Counted from the stretch's first letter, positions 1 through 8,364 are shown. The stretch: 39,670 bases of DNA from Brevibacterium permense (GCF_013280495.1 NZ_JABSSX010000018.1:1-39670); one strand, 5' to 3'. Notes: generated by a model from the sequence alone, not told the origin. Translations and numbers: made by a program.

Positions 1-84
1 ACGATCCGGTGTATGAAGCGTCACGTGGCTCGTTCTGTGTATCGGATTCTCGAGGCCACGAAACCGATCGGCCAAGCCGCTTGA
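1..84 (+). CDS. IS110-family transposase, C-terminal end (cut by window edge)
   Basis: Frame 1 is open from the first base to a TGA at 82-84 and encodes 27 residues. They include the stretch TIRCMKRHVARSVYRIL, which resembles the basic C-terminal tail of actinobacterial IS110-type transposases (pattern ...RCLKRYVAREVY...). The start lies outside the window, so catalytic residues cannot be checked. After the stop comes a short tail, TTGACAGACATAGAAGGATC (81-100), and then a palindromic repeat at 101. I place the right end of the element near position 100. The assignment rests on a short tail, so it is moderately sure. Confidence 0.55.
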   Translation, partial: TIRCMKRHVARSVYRILEATKPIGQAA

Positions 85-100
85 CAGACATAGAAGGATC

Positions 101-148
101 CTGACGGCGGCTCAGCAACCTGGCGCGAGGTTGCTGGGCCGCCGTCAG
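101..148. repeat. Palindromic repeat, family B, copy 1
   Basis: Arms at 101-121 and 128-148 are inverted repeats of 21 nt with one mismatch and a 6-nt loop. The outer sequence is CTGACGGCGGC...GCCGCCGTCAG. A second copy lies at 6482-6529. In both copies the palindrome follows a TAATTGCTACC stretch that contains the stop codon of the upstream gene (minus strand here, plus strand at 6472). Homology between the copies ends on the left at about position 100, where the IS110 tail begins. It could act as a terminator hairpin or as an insertion target. Confidence 0.75.
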
Positions 149-155
149 GTAGCAA

Positions 156-630
156 TTATTCGACGAGTTTGCCTTCTTGGCTGGTTTCGCCGGTGCGCAT
201 GAGGGCCGCGACGTCCGCCGAAACTGAAGGGATCGACTCGCGGACGACGCCGGGGGTGCTCGGTCATGAGGTTGCGGACCTCCCGCTGCAGGGCACACAC
301 GTTCTCCCTGCCCTCGGACTCCAGCAGATCGCAGATCTCGGCCCGGGCCTCATCAACAGCGGCGTGCGACCGCACCTGAGCCTCAAGCGAATCAGAATAC
401 GCAACGGCTGACCGCCCGACGATACGGCCGAAGACGAGGAGTTCGATGAGCGAGTTCCCGCTCAAACGATTCACCCCGTGCAGACCGGACGACGCCGCAC
501 TGATGGCCCACAGACCTTCGACATTGGTGCTGTGATCGACCGGGTCGACCCACACTCCGCCCATCAAGGAGTGGGCGGTCGGGGCGATCTCGATCGCCGA
601 GGCCGTGATGTCGAGCATCTGGGACTCCAT
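156..630 (-). pseudogene. Truncated, frameshifted FAD flavoprotein (L-aspartate oxidase / fumarate reductase type)
   Basis: The minus strand encodes IAPTAHSLMGG, GLWAISAASSGLHGVNRLSG and NSLIELLVFGRIVG. These match the C-terminal part of the FAD domain in L-aspartate oxidase and fumarate-reductase flavoproteins (family form APTAHYxMGG...GLYAIGEASSGLHGANRLGGNSLIE). Several hundred N-terminal residues expected for the family are missing, and an in-frame TAG lies a few codons upstream of the ATG at 630. The usual GE after AI is SA here. A five-base run (G5 at 252-256 on the plus strand) puts the tail out of frame. Removing one base restores a family-like ending, ALMRTGETSQEGKLVE, with TAA at 156-158. 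Truncation plus frameshift plus changed FAD-site residues make this a decaying remnant beside an IS end. Confidence 0.75.
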
Positions 631-668
631 AAGCGTCTACGTTCGGGTCCTCGACTGACCGCCGAGCC

Positions 669-1655
669 TCAGAACCAGGCGTCGGCGAGCAGTTTCAGCG
701 ACTGGCGCTGCACCTCTGGATCGTAGGCGTAGGTGACGGTGATGAGCTCGTCGGCGCCGGTGCGCTGCACGAACTCGGCCATCTGCGCGGTCGCAGTATC
801 CGGTGAGCCGACGGCGCTGATGGACAGCATCGGGCTCGTTCCGCCCTGCGCAGAGATCTCGGCCGGGTCGACCGGGGGCTGCAGATTGCGGCGGCGGCCT
901 GTGCGCATGTCGTTGAACATCTGCTGGACTGAGGTGAACTGGCGGGCCGCCTCGGCGTCGGTGTCGGCGACCATGACGTTGATCCCGGCCATGACGTAGG
1001 GTTCGTCGATCTGGGCGGTCGGCGCATCGCTGGTGAACGAATCGCGATAGGTCTTGATCGCGATGTCGATCTGGTCGGGTGCGAAGTGCGAGGCCAGAGA
1101 GAACGGCAGGCCCAGCTGACCGGCGATCGAGGCGCCGTTCATCGTCGATCCGAGCACCCAGATGGGCACGTTCATCCCCGCCGAGACCGCGGACTTGATC
1201 GGCATCGTGTGCGCCTGCCCCGTCTCGGAGAACCAGCCCTGCATGTCATAGATGTTCTGTGCGAAGTCCTGTGGTTCGGCCGAGGATCGGGCGAGCGCCT
1301 GCGCGGTCATCCCGTCCGTGCCGGGGGCGCGACCGAGGCCCAGGTCGATGCGCGGTCCATGGATATTCGCGAGCGTTCCATACTGTTCGGCCACCATGAG
1401 TGGCGAGTGGTTGGGCAGCATGACACCGCCGGATCCGACCCGGATCTTCTCCGTCACCGAGGCGGCCTGCGAGATCAACAGGGCCGTGGCGCTGGCGGCC
1501 AGGCCCATCGTGTTGTGGTGTTCGGCGAACCACAACCGCTTGTACCCCAGCTCGTCAGCCAGTTTCGCCGAGGTCATCGATTCGGCGATGGCATCGCGAG
1601 CGGTGGATCCTTCCCGAATGGAGACGAGGTCGAGAATGTTCAACGGAACGGACAT
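669..1655 (-). CDS. LLM class (luciferase-like) flavin-dependent oxidoreductase
   Basis: This 328-residue protein belongs to the bacterial luciferase-like monooxygenase superfamily, in the YhbW/MsnO8-like branch. It has the N-terminal strand PLNILDLVSIREG, the motif LWFAEHHN near residue 43, RVGSGGVMLPNHSPLMVAEQYGTL and DLGLGRAPGTD. Together these form the F420/FMN barrel typical of the family. Such enzymes bind reduced FMN or F420; the substrate cannot be read from the sequence. The ATG at 1655 is preceded by GAAGGAG at good spacing. The gene is transcribed away from the sugar dehydrogenase at 1848. Its stop lies 38 nt from the flavoprotein remnant, with no shared function visible. Confidence 0.85.
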   Translation of the reverse strand: MSVPLNILDLVSIREGSTARDAIAESMTSAKLADELGYKRLWFAEHHNTMGLAASATALLISQAASVTEKIRVGSGGVMLPNHSPLMVAEQYGTLANIHGPRIDLGLGRAPGTDGMTAQALARSSAEPQDFAQNIYDMQGWFSETGQAHTMPIKSAVSAGMNVPIWVLGSTMNGASIAGQLGLPFSLASHFAPDQIDIAIKTYRDSFTSDAPTAQIDEPYVMAGINVMVADTDAEAARQFTSVQQMFNDMRTGRRRNLQPPVDPAEISAQGGTSPMLSISAVGSPDTATAQMAEFVQRTGADELITVTYAYDPEVQRQSLKLLADAWF

Positions 1656-1785
1656 GGCGGAAGGCTCCTTCGGTGGGCGTGCGGTGCGGCTGCTGGATGC
1701 AGTCGCAGAATTTCAGACATTTGAGACAACAGTCCGAGCAGACGGTTCTATTCCTGGGCAGATGATCCCAGTCAACGGCAAGAGG

Positions 1786-1815
1786 TTCAGTTCTTGAGCG
1801 GCCGACGGATAGTCT
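1786..1815 (+). promoter_or_regulatory. Candidate promoter of the sugar dehydrogenase lipoprotein gene
   Basis: TTCAGT (1786-1791) and TAGTCT (1810-1815) are spaced by 18 nt in the region between the divergent genes at 1655 and 1848. The match to a sigma-70-like consensus is partial. A strong AAGGAG ribosome binding site follows just before the ATG at 1848. Confidence 0.3.
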
Positions 1816-1847
1816 TGTGCCACCGGGCTCCCCGATAAGGAGAGATC

Positions 1848-3029
1848 ATGAGCACCCCAGCAAGCTCCCGCACCGGACGGCTCCTCACCGGCGCCGCCAT
1901 GTCCCTGGCCGTCGTTCTCAGCGCTTGTTCCTCCGATTCGGGCTCCGGCGAGACCAACGATCGAGGCGGGGAGGAGTCGGGGGCCGCCTCGGCGAGCAGT
2001 GGTTCCGGATCATCCGACACCGGGTCCACATCGTCGGCACCGGGCGCGGACTCGCCCGAGGTCGTCGCGACCGGCCTCGAATCCCCGTGGTCGATCGCCT
2101 TCCACGGGCAGACCATGCTGGTCAGCGAACGCGATTCGGGTCGCATCCTCGAAGTCTCCGCAGGTGGCGACGTTCGTGAGGTCGGCAGGATCGATGATGC
2201 CTCGTCCTCGGGCGAGGCCGGCCTCCACGGTCTCGCCGTCGACGATGACCGGCTCTATGCCTTCTTCGCCGCCGGGACCGAGAATCGGATCGTGCGGTTC
2301 GACCTCCTCGGCGAGGCCGGGGATCTGTCCCTGGGCGAGGAGGAGACGATCCTCGACGGACTGCCGACCGCGAACTTCCACAACGGCGGACGGCTCGCGT
2401 TCGGGCCCGACGGAATGCTCTATGCCACGCTCGGCGATACGGGCGATCGCGACAGCGCGCAAGACGAGGATGCGCTGTCGGGAAAGATTCTGCGTATGAC
2501 GCCCGACGGCGACATACCTGCGGGCAATCCGTTCGGCGATTCGCTCGTCTTCAGCATGGGGCACCGGAATCCGCAGGGCATTGGGTGGGACGATGAGGGC
2601 ACGATGTACGCCTCGGAATTCGGGCAGGACACGTGGGACGAACTCAACGTCATCGAAGCCGGCGGGAATTTTGGATGGCCCGAGGTCGAAGGCATCCCCG
2701 AGGGTAACGGTGCAGGTGACGGCGGCTCCGGTGACGGGGACGGCGATTTCATCGATCCGGTGCAGCAGTGGTCCCCCGACGAAGCGAGCCCCAGCGGACT
2801 GGCCGTCACCGATGACAGCATCCTCATCGCCGGGCTGCGCGGCGAGCGCCTGCACCAGGTTCCGCTAGACGACCTGAAGTCGTCGTCAGAGCTGTGGACC
2901 GGCGAGCATGGGCGACTGCGCGATGTGGTCGAAGCGCCCGACGGGTCGCTGCTCGTGCTGACGAACAACACCGACGGTCGCGGAGAACCCGGCCCGTACG
3001 ACGACCGTCTCCTGCGTTTCACACCCTGA
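1848..3029 (+). CDS. PQQ-dependent sugar dehydrogenase (glucose/sorbosone dehydrogenase family) lipoprotein
   Basis: This 393-residue exported lipoprotein has a lipobox, VVLSAC, with Cys27 after a hydrophobic signal segment. A Ser/Gly/Asp-rich linker runs to about residue 65, followed by a six-bladed propeller domain. The family-specific segments LHGLAVDDDRLYAFF, NFHNGGRLAFGPDGMLY, LGDTGDRDSAQ, GKILRMTPDGDIP, GHRNPQGIGWD and EFGQDTWDELN are all present in the expected order. Family members oxidise aldose sugars or related alcohols with PQQ; the actual substrate is unknown and no PQQ synthesis genes are in the window. AAGGAGAGATC precedes the ATG. It appears monocistronic and ends at a convergent hairpin shared with the copC-like gene. 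Confidence 0.85.
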   Translation: MSTPASSRTGRLLTGAAMSLAVVLSACSSDSGSGETNDRGGEESGAASASSGSGSSDTGSTSSAPGADSPEVVATGLESPWSIAFHGQTMLVSERDSGRILEVSAGGDVREVGRIDDASSSGEAGLHGLAVDDDRLYAFFAAGTENRIVRFDLLGEAGDLSLGEEETILDGLPTANFHNGGRLAFGPDGMLYATLGDTGDRDSAQDEDALSGKILRMTPDGDIPAGNPFGDSLVFSMGHRNPQGIGWDDEGTMYASEFGQDTWDELNVIEAGGNFGWPEVEGIPEGNGAGDGGSGDGDGDFIDPVQQWSPDEASPSGLAVTDDSILIAGLRGERLHQVPLDDLKSSSELWTGEHGRLRDVVEAPDGSLLVLTNNTDGRGEPGPYDDRLLRFTP

Positions 3030-3159
3030 GGTACCGGCCCGACCGCCTCACTAGCCTCTCCTTCAAGGCGAAGCACACTTATCAGCCGGTGCACCTCGCC
3101 ATAACCGCGCTGCCGTTTGAACGAGATCGCTGCCGACTCCACCACGGACCGAATACACC

Positions 3160-3192
3160 GAGGCCCCGAACGCTCTTCGCGTTCGGGGCCTC
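3160..3192. terminator. Bidirectional hairpin between convergent genes
   Basis: GAGGCCCCGAACG (3160-3172) pairs perfectly with CGTTCGGGGCCTC (3180-3192) across a 7-nt loop. It sits between the stop of the plus-strand lipoprotein gene (3029) and the stop of the minus-strand copC-like gene (3223). There is no strong T-run. Its position between two converging 3' ends supports a terminator serving both. Confidence 0.75.
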
Positions 3193-3222
3193 GTGTCAGA
3201 CGTGCAGTGTCGGCGTGCGCGC

Positions 3223-3870
3223 TCAGTCGCCCTTGGTTCCGGGCAGGCCCCGGGACTTGCGGCGCATGAGCAGGACGACGATGACGATGATGGCCAGGCC
3301 GCCGACGGAGAGCAGCACGATCATCGGGGTCGACATTCCTGAATCGCTGCCGGTGGACTCGCCGATCTCGCCGCGATCCTCGGTGTCCTTGCCCGGTTCG
3401 TCGACGACTCCGCCGCCGAGTCCGGCCTTCGTCGACTCGCCGGACGACTCCTTGACCTCACCGCCGGCGCCTTCGGCATCCTTGATCGTAAACGAGTAGT
3501 CGCCGGAGATCGGGTGACCGTCCTGCGACACCACGCGCCAGGTGACCTTGTAGTCGCCGGGTTTGAGGTCATCGGGCAGAGCGACGCTGAGTTTCTTGCC
3601 CTCAACGGTCAGCTCACCTGCGGAGACGTCCTTGCCGTCGACGACGACCTTGACCTCGGAGCCGACTTCCTGGATGTCGCCGGAGAAGTTCATCTCGAGC
3701 CATTCGGGCTGCTGATCGAGTTCGGCACCGTCCTCGGGATTCGACGACACCAGCTGGTCGTGGGCACTGGCGGCGGGGGCGAATGCGAACACGCTCATCG
3801 CGGCCACCAGCAGGGCGGCAAAGCCCAGCCTGAGAGCGGACCAGTTCTGTCGGGTCATGAGACGAGTCAT
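3223..3870 (-). CDS. CopC-domain copper-binding protein with C-terminal membrane anchor
   Basis: This secreted, membrane-anchored protein has 215 residues. The signal peptide ends at ASA (residues 34-36), so the mature protein begins with His37 (HDQLVSSNPEDG). That N-terminal histidine is a Cu(II) ligand in CopC proteins, and the other expected ligands, Asp117 and His119 in SQDGHPISGDYSF, are present. The beta-sandwich domain is followed by a charged linker and one membrane helix (MIVLLSVGGLAIIVIVVLLM) with a basic tail. I chose the ATG at 3870 because GAAGGAG lies 8-9 nt upstream and the signal peptide then has normal length; a longer reading starts at 3939. No copD, DyP peroxidase or ycnI partner is adjacent, so its copper role here is inferred from the family. 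Confidence 0.85.
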   Translation of the reverse strand: MTRLMTRQNWSALRLGFAALLVAAMSVFAFAPAASAHDQLVSSNPEDGAELDQQPEWLEMNFSGDIQEVGSEVKVVVDGKDVSAGELTVEGKKLSVALPDDLKPGDYKVTWRVVSQDGHPISGDYSFTIKDAEGAGGEVKESSGESTKAGLGGGVVDEPGKDTEDRGEIGESTGSDSGMSTPMIVLLSVGGLAIIVIVVLLMRRKSRGLPGTKGD

Positions 3871-3935
3871 GAGAGTTTCTCCTTCAAGGCGTACCTGCGA
3901 TGTCGGTCGTGTCAGCAAGCTTGTGCCTACTAGTA

Positions 3936-4451
3936 TCACTGAGTTCTCGCGGCCAGCGCGCGCAGACGATCCGTGATTCCCGGCACGGACACTTCGATTG
4001 TCTCAAGAGTTTCTTCGAAATCCTTGAATTCCCCGTACCAGGGATCCTCGACATCCGGCGCCGGAACACCGTCGCCCTCGACCCCGGCCACCCGCGGATC
4101 GAACTCGCGCAGCATCCGCAGCTCCGGGGCCGCCTCGGCGGAAAGACCTGAGATCATCCGCTGCAGGGCACGATAGTGGCGGGCGGTCATCGCCACCGCC
4201 AGATCGCGGTCGGCCAACCATTCGGGGGTGATCTGCCGGGCGACGTGATCGTCGGTGCGGTAGCCGGCGGCGGCGAGCACACGCGCCTGACGTGGGTCGA
4301 TCGGGTTGCCGGCCTCCTCGTCGCTGATCCCGGCGGAGTCGACGACCGCCTCGGCGCCGGTATCGGCCAGATGATGTAAGAGCACACGTTCGGCGGTGAC
4401 GGATCGGCAGATGTTGCCGGTGCACACGAAGACGACGGATGCCAGACTCAT
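3936..4451 (-). CDS. Low molecular weight protein-tyrosine phosphatase
   Basis: This 171-residue cytoplasmic phosphatase of the LMW-PTP family has the P-loop CTGNICRS at residues 10-17 (Cys10 nucleophile, Arg16) and the general acid Asp136 in VEDPWYGEFKDFEETLE. Both catalytic elements are complete, and the length matches the family (about 150-180). In actinobacteria such enzymes dephosphorylate protein tyrosines or act in exopolysaccharide control; no partner kinase is in this window. The start at 4451 is set by AGGAGG just upstream; an 18-residue longer reading from 4505 lacks a site. It diverges from pepO and lies 65 nt upstream of the copC-like gene. Confidence 0.9.
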   Translation of the reverse strand: MSLASVVFVCTGNICRSVTAERVLLHHLADTGAEAVVDSAGISDEEAGNPIDPRQARVLAAAGYRTDDHVARQITPEWLADRDLAVAMTARHYRALQRMISGLSAEAAPELRMLREFDPRVAGVEGDGVPAPDVEDPWYGEFKDFEETLETIEVSVPGITDRLRALAARTQ

Positions 4452-4491
4452 ATCTCCTCCTCGGGCAGGGCGTGCGGGGCTCTGATCACGA

Positions 4492-4503
4492 TACTGTGGG
4501 GCC
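4492..4503 (+). promoter_or_regulatory. Leaderless-type promoter of pepO
   Basis: TACTGT (4492-4497) fits TAnnnT and is followed by six bases and then the ATG at 4504. There is no Shine-Dalgarno sequence in the intervening GGGGCC. Transcription would start at or next to the A of the start codon. No clear -35 is visible. Confidence 0.5.
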
Positions 4504-6474
4504 ATGACTTCTGAAACCTCACAGACCTCGATCAGGCCTCAGGACGACCTGTACCAGCACATCAACGGCGAGTGGATCAACTCGTTCACGATCCCCGATG
4601 ACCGGGCCGGCGACGGAGCCATGCGTGAGCTCTTTGACACCGCCGAGACCAAGGTCCGCGACATCATCACCTCCGTGACCGACAGCCCGCAGGAGCCCGG
4701 CTCCGAGGGACAGAAGGTCGCCGACCTGTTCACCTCATTCATGGATGTCGATCGCATCAACGAACTTGGTGTCGCCCCGCTGACCTCGACGTTCGCAGCC
4801 ATCGACGCCGCCGAGGACAAATCTGAGCTCGCCGCCCTGCTCGCCCGGTTGGAGACCGAAGGCATCGGCGGTCTGCTCGGCGGGTACGTCACCGCCGATG
4901 CGAAGGACTCCGACGTCTACGCCCTCTATCTCGTCCAGGCCGGCATCTCCCTGCCCGACGAGGACTACTACTTCAACGACGACCACGCCGAGGTGCGCGC
5001 GAAGTTCCTCGCCCACGTGCAGAAGATCGCGGCCCTGGCCGGCCTCGGTGAGAAGTCCGGAATCTCCGACGCCGAGGTGGCCGCCAAGGTGATGACGTTC
5101 GAGACCGAACTCGCCCGTCACCACTGGGACCGCGTGGACTGCCGTGATGCGGAGAAGACGTACAACAAGTATTCGATCTCCGAGCTGCGTGACCTCGGCC
5201 CCGAGTTCGACTTCGACTCCTACTTGGGGATCCTCACCGCCGATGCGTCCGATCTCAAATACCTCGTGGTCTCCCAGCCCTCGTTCGTCACGGGTATGGC
5301 GAAAGTGTGGGCGGAGACCGACATCGAGACCATCAGGACGTGGCTGCGCTTCGTCGTCGTCTCCGACACCGCCTCGCTGCTGTCGGACGAGTTCGTCGAG
5401 GAGAACTTCGACTTCAACTCCCGCACTCTCTCGGGCACCCCGGCCCTGCGGGAGTGCTGGAAGCGCGGGGTCAGTCTCGTTGAGGGCTACCTCGGTGAGG
5501 CCGTGGGCAAACTCTACGTCGCAGCGGAGTTCCCGCCGTCGTCCAAGGATGCGATCGACCACCTCGTGGGCATGCTCATCCAGGCCTATGACAAGTCGAT
5601 CCGCGAACTCGACTGGATGAGCGAGGAGACGAAGGAACGCGCCCTGGTCAAGCTCTCTAAGTTCACCCCGAAGGTCGGCTATCCCGAGGTGTGGCGGGAG
5701 TACCCGGCCGCGATCGACTCCTCCGACCTGGTGGGCAACGTGCGTCGCTGCTCGCAGGCCGAGCATGTGCGGCAGGTGAAGCGGATCGGCGGGCCCATCG
5801 ACCGCACGGAATGGCTGATGACCCCGCAGACGGTCAACGCCTACTACCACCCGGTGATGAACGAGATCGTCTTCCCGGCAGCCATCCTCCAGCCGCCGTT
5901 CTTCGACGCTTCCGGTGATGTCGCCGCGAACTTCGGAGCGATCGGCGCAGTCATCGGCCACGAGATCGGTCACGGCTTCGACGATCAGGGATCGCGTTAT
6001 GACGGTGACGGCAACCTCGTCGACTGGTGGACCGAATCGGATCGGACCCTGTTCGAGGAGCGCACGAATGCCCTCATCGCTCAGTACGACGAGCTGGTGC
6101 CGGCAGGTCTCGAACCGAACCAGCACGTCAACGGGGCGCTGACGGTCGGTGAGAACATCGGTGACCTCGGCGGTCTGTCGATCGGGTGGAAGGCGCTTGA
6201 ACTCGAACTCGGCGAACGGGCGGGCACTCCGGGTGTGCCGGTGGCACCGTCGGTCGAGCAGGCGAAGGCGTTCTTCGAGGCGTGGGCGAAGGCATGGCGG
6301 TCGAAGATGCGCACCGAGGAGCGTGTCCGCAGGCTCTCGATCGACCCGCACTCGCCGGAGGAGTTCCGCTGCAACCAGGTCGTGAAGAACATGACCGCCT
6401 TCCACGACACCTACGACGTGGCAGAGGGCGACGGCATGTACTTGGCCCCCGACCAACGAGTCACCATCTGGTAA
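4504..6474 (+). CDS. pepO: M13-family zinc metallopeptidase (neprilysin/PepO type)
   Basis: This 656-residue peptidase has the zinc site HEIGH (His486, Glu487, His490) in GAVIGHEIGHGFDDQGSRYD. The third ligand motif GENIGD (Glu550) and the substrate-binding NAYYHP segment upstream complete the family signature. The C-terminus ends in DQRVTIW, with the terminal Trp usual for M13 enzymes. There is no signal peptide or membrane helix, so it is predicted cytoplasmic, like many bacterial PepO enzymes that cut short oligopeptides. The gene starts without a ribosome binding site, six bases after a TAnnnT box. It ends in TAATTGCTACC followed by a palindromic repeat. It is monocistronic, and the length is normal for the family (630-700). 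Confidence 0.95.
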   Translation: MTSETSQTSIRPQDDLYQHINGEWINSFTIPDDRAGDGAMRELFDTAETKVRDIITSVTDSPQEPGSEGQKVADLFTSFMDVDRINELGVAPLTSTFAAIDAAEDKSELAALLARLETEGIGGLLGGYVTADAKDSDVYALYLVQAGISLPDEDYYFNDDHAEVRAKFLAHVQKIAALAGLGEKSGISDAEVAAKVMTFETELARHHWDRVDCRDAEKTYNKYSISELRDLGPEFDFDSYLGILTADASDLKYLVVSQPSFVTGMAKVWAETDIETIRTWLRFVVVSDTASLLSDEFVEENFDFNSRTLSGTPALRECWKRGVSLVEGYLGEAVGKLYVAAEFPPSSKDAIDHLVGMLIQAYDKSIRELDWMSEETKERALVKLSKFTPKVGYPEVWREYPAAIDSSDLVGNVRRCSQAEHVRQVKRIGGPIDRTEWLMTPQTVNAYYHPVMNEIVFPAAILQPPFFDASGDVAANFGAIGAVIGHEIGHGFDDQGSRYDGDGNLVDWWTESDRTLFEERTNALIAQYDELVPAGLEPNQHVNGALTVGENIGDLGGLSIGWKALELELGERAGTPGVPVAPSVEQAKAFFEAWAKAWRSKMRTEERVRRLSIDPHSPEEFRCNQVVKNMTAFHDTYDVAEGDGMYLAPDQRVTIW

Positions 6475-6481
6475 TTGCTAC

Positions 6482-6529
6482 CTGACGGCGGCCCAGCCAC
6501 CGCGCGCGAGGTTGCTGGGCCGCCGTCGG
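6482..6529. repeat. Palindromic repeat, family B, copy 2
   Basis: CTGACGGCGGCCCAGC (6482-6497) pairs with GCTGGGCCGCCGTCGG (6514-6529), with one G·T-type mismatch and an inner, less perfect stem. It is the second copy of the repeat at 101-148, sharing the preceding TAATTGCTAC. It lies 7 nt after the pepO stop and before the convergent DUF1684 gene, where it could terminate both. Confidence 0.75.
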
Positions 6530-6576
6530 GTAGTTCGGGGAGGAAACGGGCGCTGGGGCTGAGGCTGGGCCGGGGC

Positions 6577-8229
6577 TCAGCGGTGGTGGCGGATGAGGGC
6601 GACCATGCGGTAGTCGAATTCCTGCCAGCTCGTGATCGAAGCGCCGGATTCCATCGCCGCCTGGAAGTCCTCGACCTCGGTGCGGTCGGACTCGAGCGGA
6701 ATGTCGAAGGGCATCTCCACGTAGATCAGTCCGCTGGCGTCGGTGTGGACGATGTCGAAACCGGCCTGCTTCGGGTCGAGTTCGTTGTTCATGACGATGA
6801 GCAGACGGTCTGCCGACGCCTCGTATTCGGTTTCGATGCCGTCGACGTAGCCCTGCTGCGAACGCAGCTCCCGCTGGGCCTGGATGACGAACGCCGAGTA
6901 GGCGCCGATGCCGATGACCGGAATCCGTGAGGTCAGAGCTTCGGTGGCGACATCGATGAGCCGCGACCGGGCCTTGCGCCCCAACGGCGACAGATCCCCG
7001 CCGGACATCGCGACCCCGTCGAAGCCGACGAGGGAGATCCGCCCGTCGTCGTGGTTGGGGTTGAGGATGGTGATATCGAGGCCGAAACGCGAATACCAGG
7101 GGCGAGTCACCTCGGCGCTCTCTTCGTCCCACCACACGTAGAAGAGGAACGGCACGTTGATCCCGGCCTCCGAGTAGAAGAACGGGGGACGCCGCTCACC
7201 TGCGGTGACGTCGAAGGGAACGACGTTCCCCTCGATCGGGGCCGGGCAGGTGGCAAATGAGGTGAACGCGAACGGGTAGTTCACCGCACGGTTGAAATCG
7301 ATGACGAGCGACCCGTCCTGATTCGGCACTCCGAGGTCGATGGTCCGCCACGCCGCGGTGGCGCTCCCATTCGTCGAGTCGTGGAAGTCCAATTGGAGCC
7401 CGGTCTTCGGGCACCCGGTGGCAAGCAGGCTCACCTCACCGTGCGCGGTCTCGAAGGTGACGGTGCCCGCCGCCTGTGTCTGCAGCTGCAGGTCCTCTTG
7501 GGCGGTTTCGATCGTATAGGTCTTGAACGGGTCGAATCGGGTGAACCGGGCGAGGAAGACGAAGTCCGGGTCCGGGTCGAAGACCGGAACCTCGAAGAAC
7601 TTCCCGAGCAGCGGGGACTTCGAATTGCGCACACGCACGCCGAGGCGGCCGCCCCGATCGATGAGTTCGTAGAGGACGTTGCCGACGGTGAACCAGTTGA
7701 GCGAGCCGCCGTTCGGAAGCTTCGCGCTGAACCCGTTCTCTTCCACGCGGACCTGTGGCTTGGCGGGCACGGCGGCGTGTCCGTCGGGTCCGCCGTCGGA
7801 CCCCGCATCGGAGCCGGCGTCCGTTCCGGCAGAAGCGTCGGCACCCGCAGAGTCTGCCGCAGCCGCGCCCGCACCGGACTGGTCCATCACCCGAGGCAGG
7901 GTTGAGGTGTCGCTGGGTACGGCCGGGCTGGTCGCACGGGTCGGTCCTCCGCCGTTCGCGCCGGAGCCGCCAGCAGCCCCGGCAGTCCCGCCGTTGTCGA
8001 CCTTGCTGAGCAGGTCGAATGTCTCGGCTGCGGGGCCGGCATTGATCCCGGTCTTCAGTGATACGGTCACCCATCCGTCGTCGACGGTGAACGTGCCGGG
8101 GGCGTCGGTCCAGGTCGATTCGGCGTCGAGCCAGTGGAGTCCGACGACGCTGAGCCAGCCGAACGGTTTCGCAAGGGCTGAGTTCCGTGAGTCGCGCCAG
8201 GTGTTCCACTCCGTCACGAACTGGTTCAC
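6577..8229 (-). CDS. DUF1684-domain protein with long linker and C-terminal extension
   Basis: The first about 340 of 550 residues match DUF1684: N-terminal WRDSRNSAL...GWLSVVGLHWL, then FLARFTRFDPFKTYTIETA, and the signature VIDFNRAVNYPFAFTSFATC. The domain's function is unknown. Two things are unusual. A Gly/Ala/Ser/Asp-rich low-complexity insertion (about residues 90-160) splits the domain after SLKTGINAGPAAETFDLLSK. About 210 further residues, beginning PPFFYSEAGINVPFLFYVWWD, form an extra C-terminal region I do not recognise. The GTG at 8229 is preferred because AAGGAG lies 8 nt upstream; a GTG at 8238 touches that site. There is no signal peptide. It diverges from the M18 peptidase gene. 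Confidence 0.8.
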   Translation of the reverse strand: MNQFVTEWNTWRDSRNSALAKPFGWLSVVGLHWLDAESTWTDAPGTFTVDDGWVTVSLKTGINAGPAAETFDLLSKVDNGGTAGAAGGSGANGGGPTRATSPAVPSDTSTLPRVMDQSGAGAAAADSAGADASAGTDAGSDAGSDGGPDGHAAVPAKPQVRVEENGFSAKLPNGGSLNWFTVGNVLYELIDRGGRLGVRVRNSKSPLLGKFFEVPVFDPDPDFVFLARFTRFDPFKTYTIETAQEDLQLQTQAAGTVTFETAHGEVSLLATGCPKTGLQLDFHDSTNGSATAAWRTIDLGVPNQDGSLVIDFNRAVNYPFAFTSFATCPAPIEGNVVPFDVTAGERRPPFFYSEAGINVPFLFYVWWDEESAEVTRPWYSRFGLDITILNPNHDDGRISLVGFDGVAMSGGDLSPLGRKARSRLIDVATEALTSRIPVIGIGAYSAFVIQAQRELRSQQGYVDGIETEYEASADRLLIVMNNELDPKQAGFDIVHTDASGLIYVEMPFDIPLESDRTEVEDFQAAMESGASITSWQEFDYRMVALIRHHR

Positions 8230-8352
8230 GTCGAACACTCCTTGCCGTCGCTGGTGCGGTCGCAGGATCGCTGCCCCCGCCTGATTCTCGGACCCGGTGG
8301 CAACCCGGCGTCTGAGACCTGATCTTCTTCACCTCCAAACTACCGCAAACGA

Positions 8353-8364
8353 TAGGCTGGGGAA
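8353..8364 (+). promoter_or_regulatory. Leaderless-type promoter of the M18 aminopeptidase gene
   Basis: TAGGCT (8353-8358) is followed by GGGGAA and the ATG at 8365, the same TAnnnT-N6-ATG layout as at pepO. GGGGA is too close to the ATG to be a good ribosome binding site. Confidence 0.5.

Noticed and set aside
4735..6456. 573-codon minus-strand frame opposite pepO
   Set aside because: Antisense shadow of the M13 peptidase gene; His/Asp/Arg/Val-rich with no domain and no ribosome binding site.
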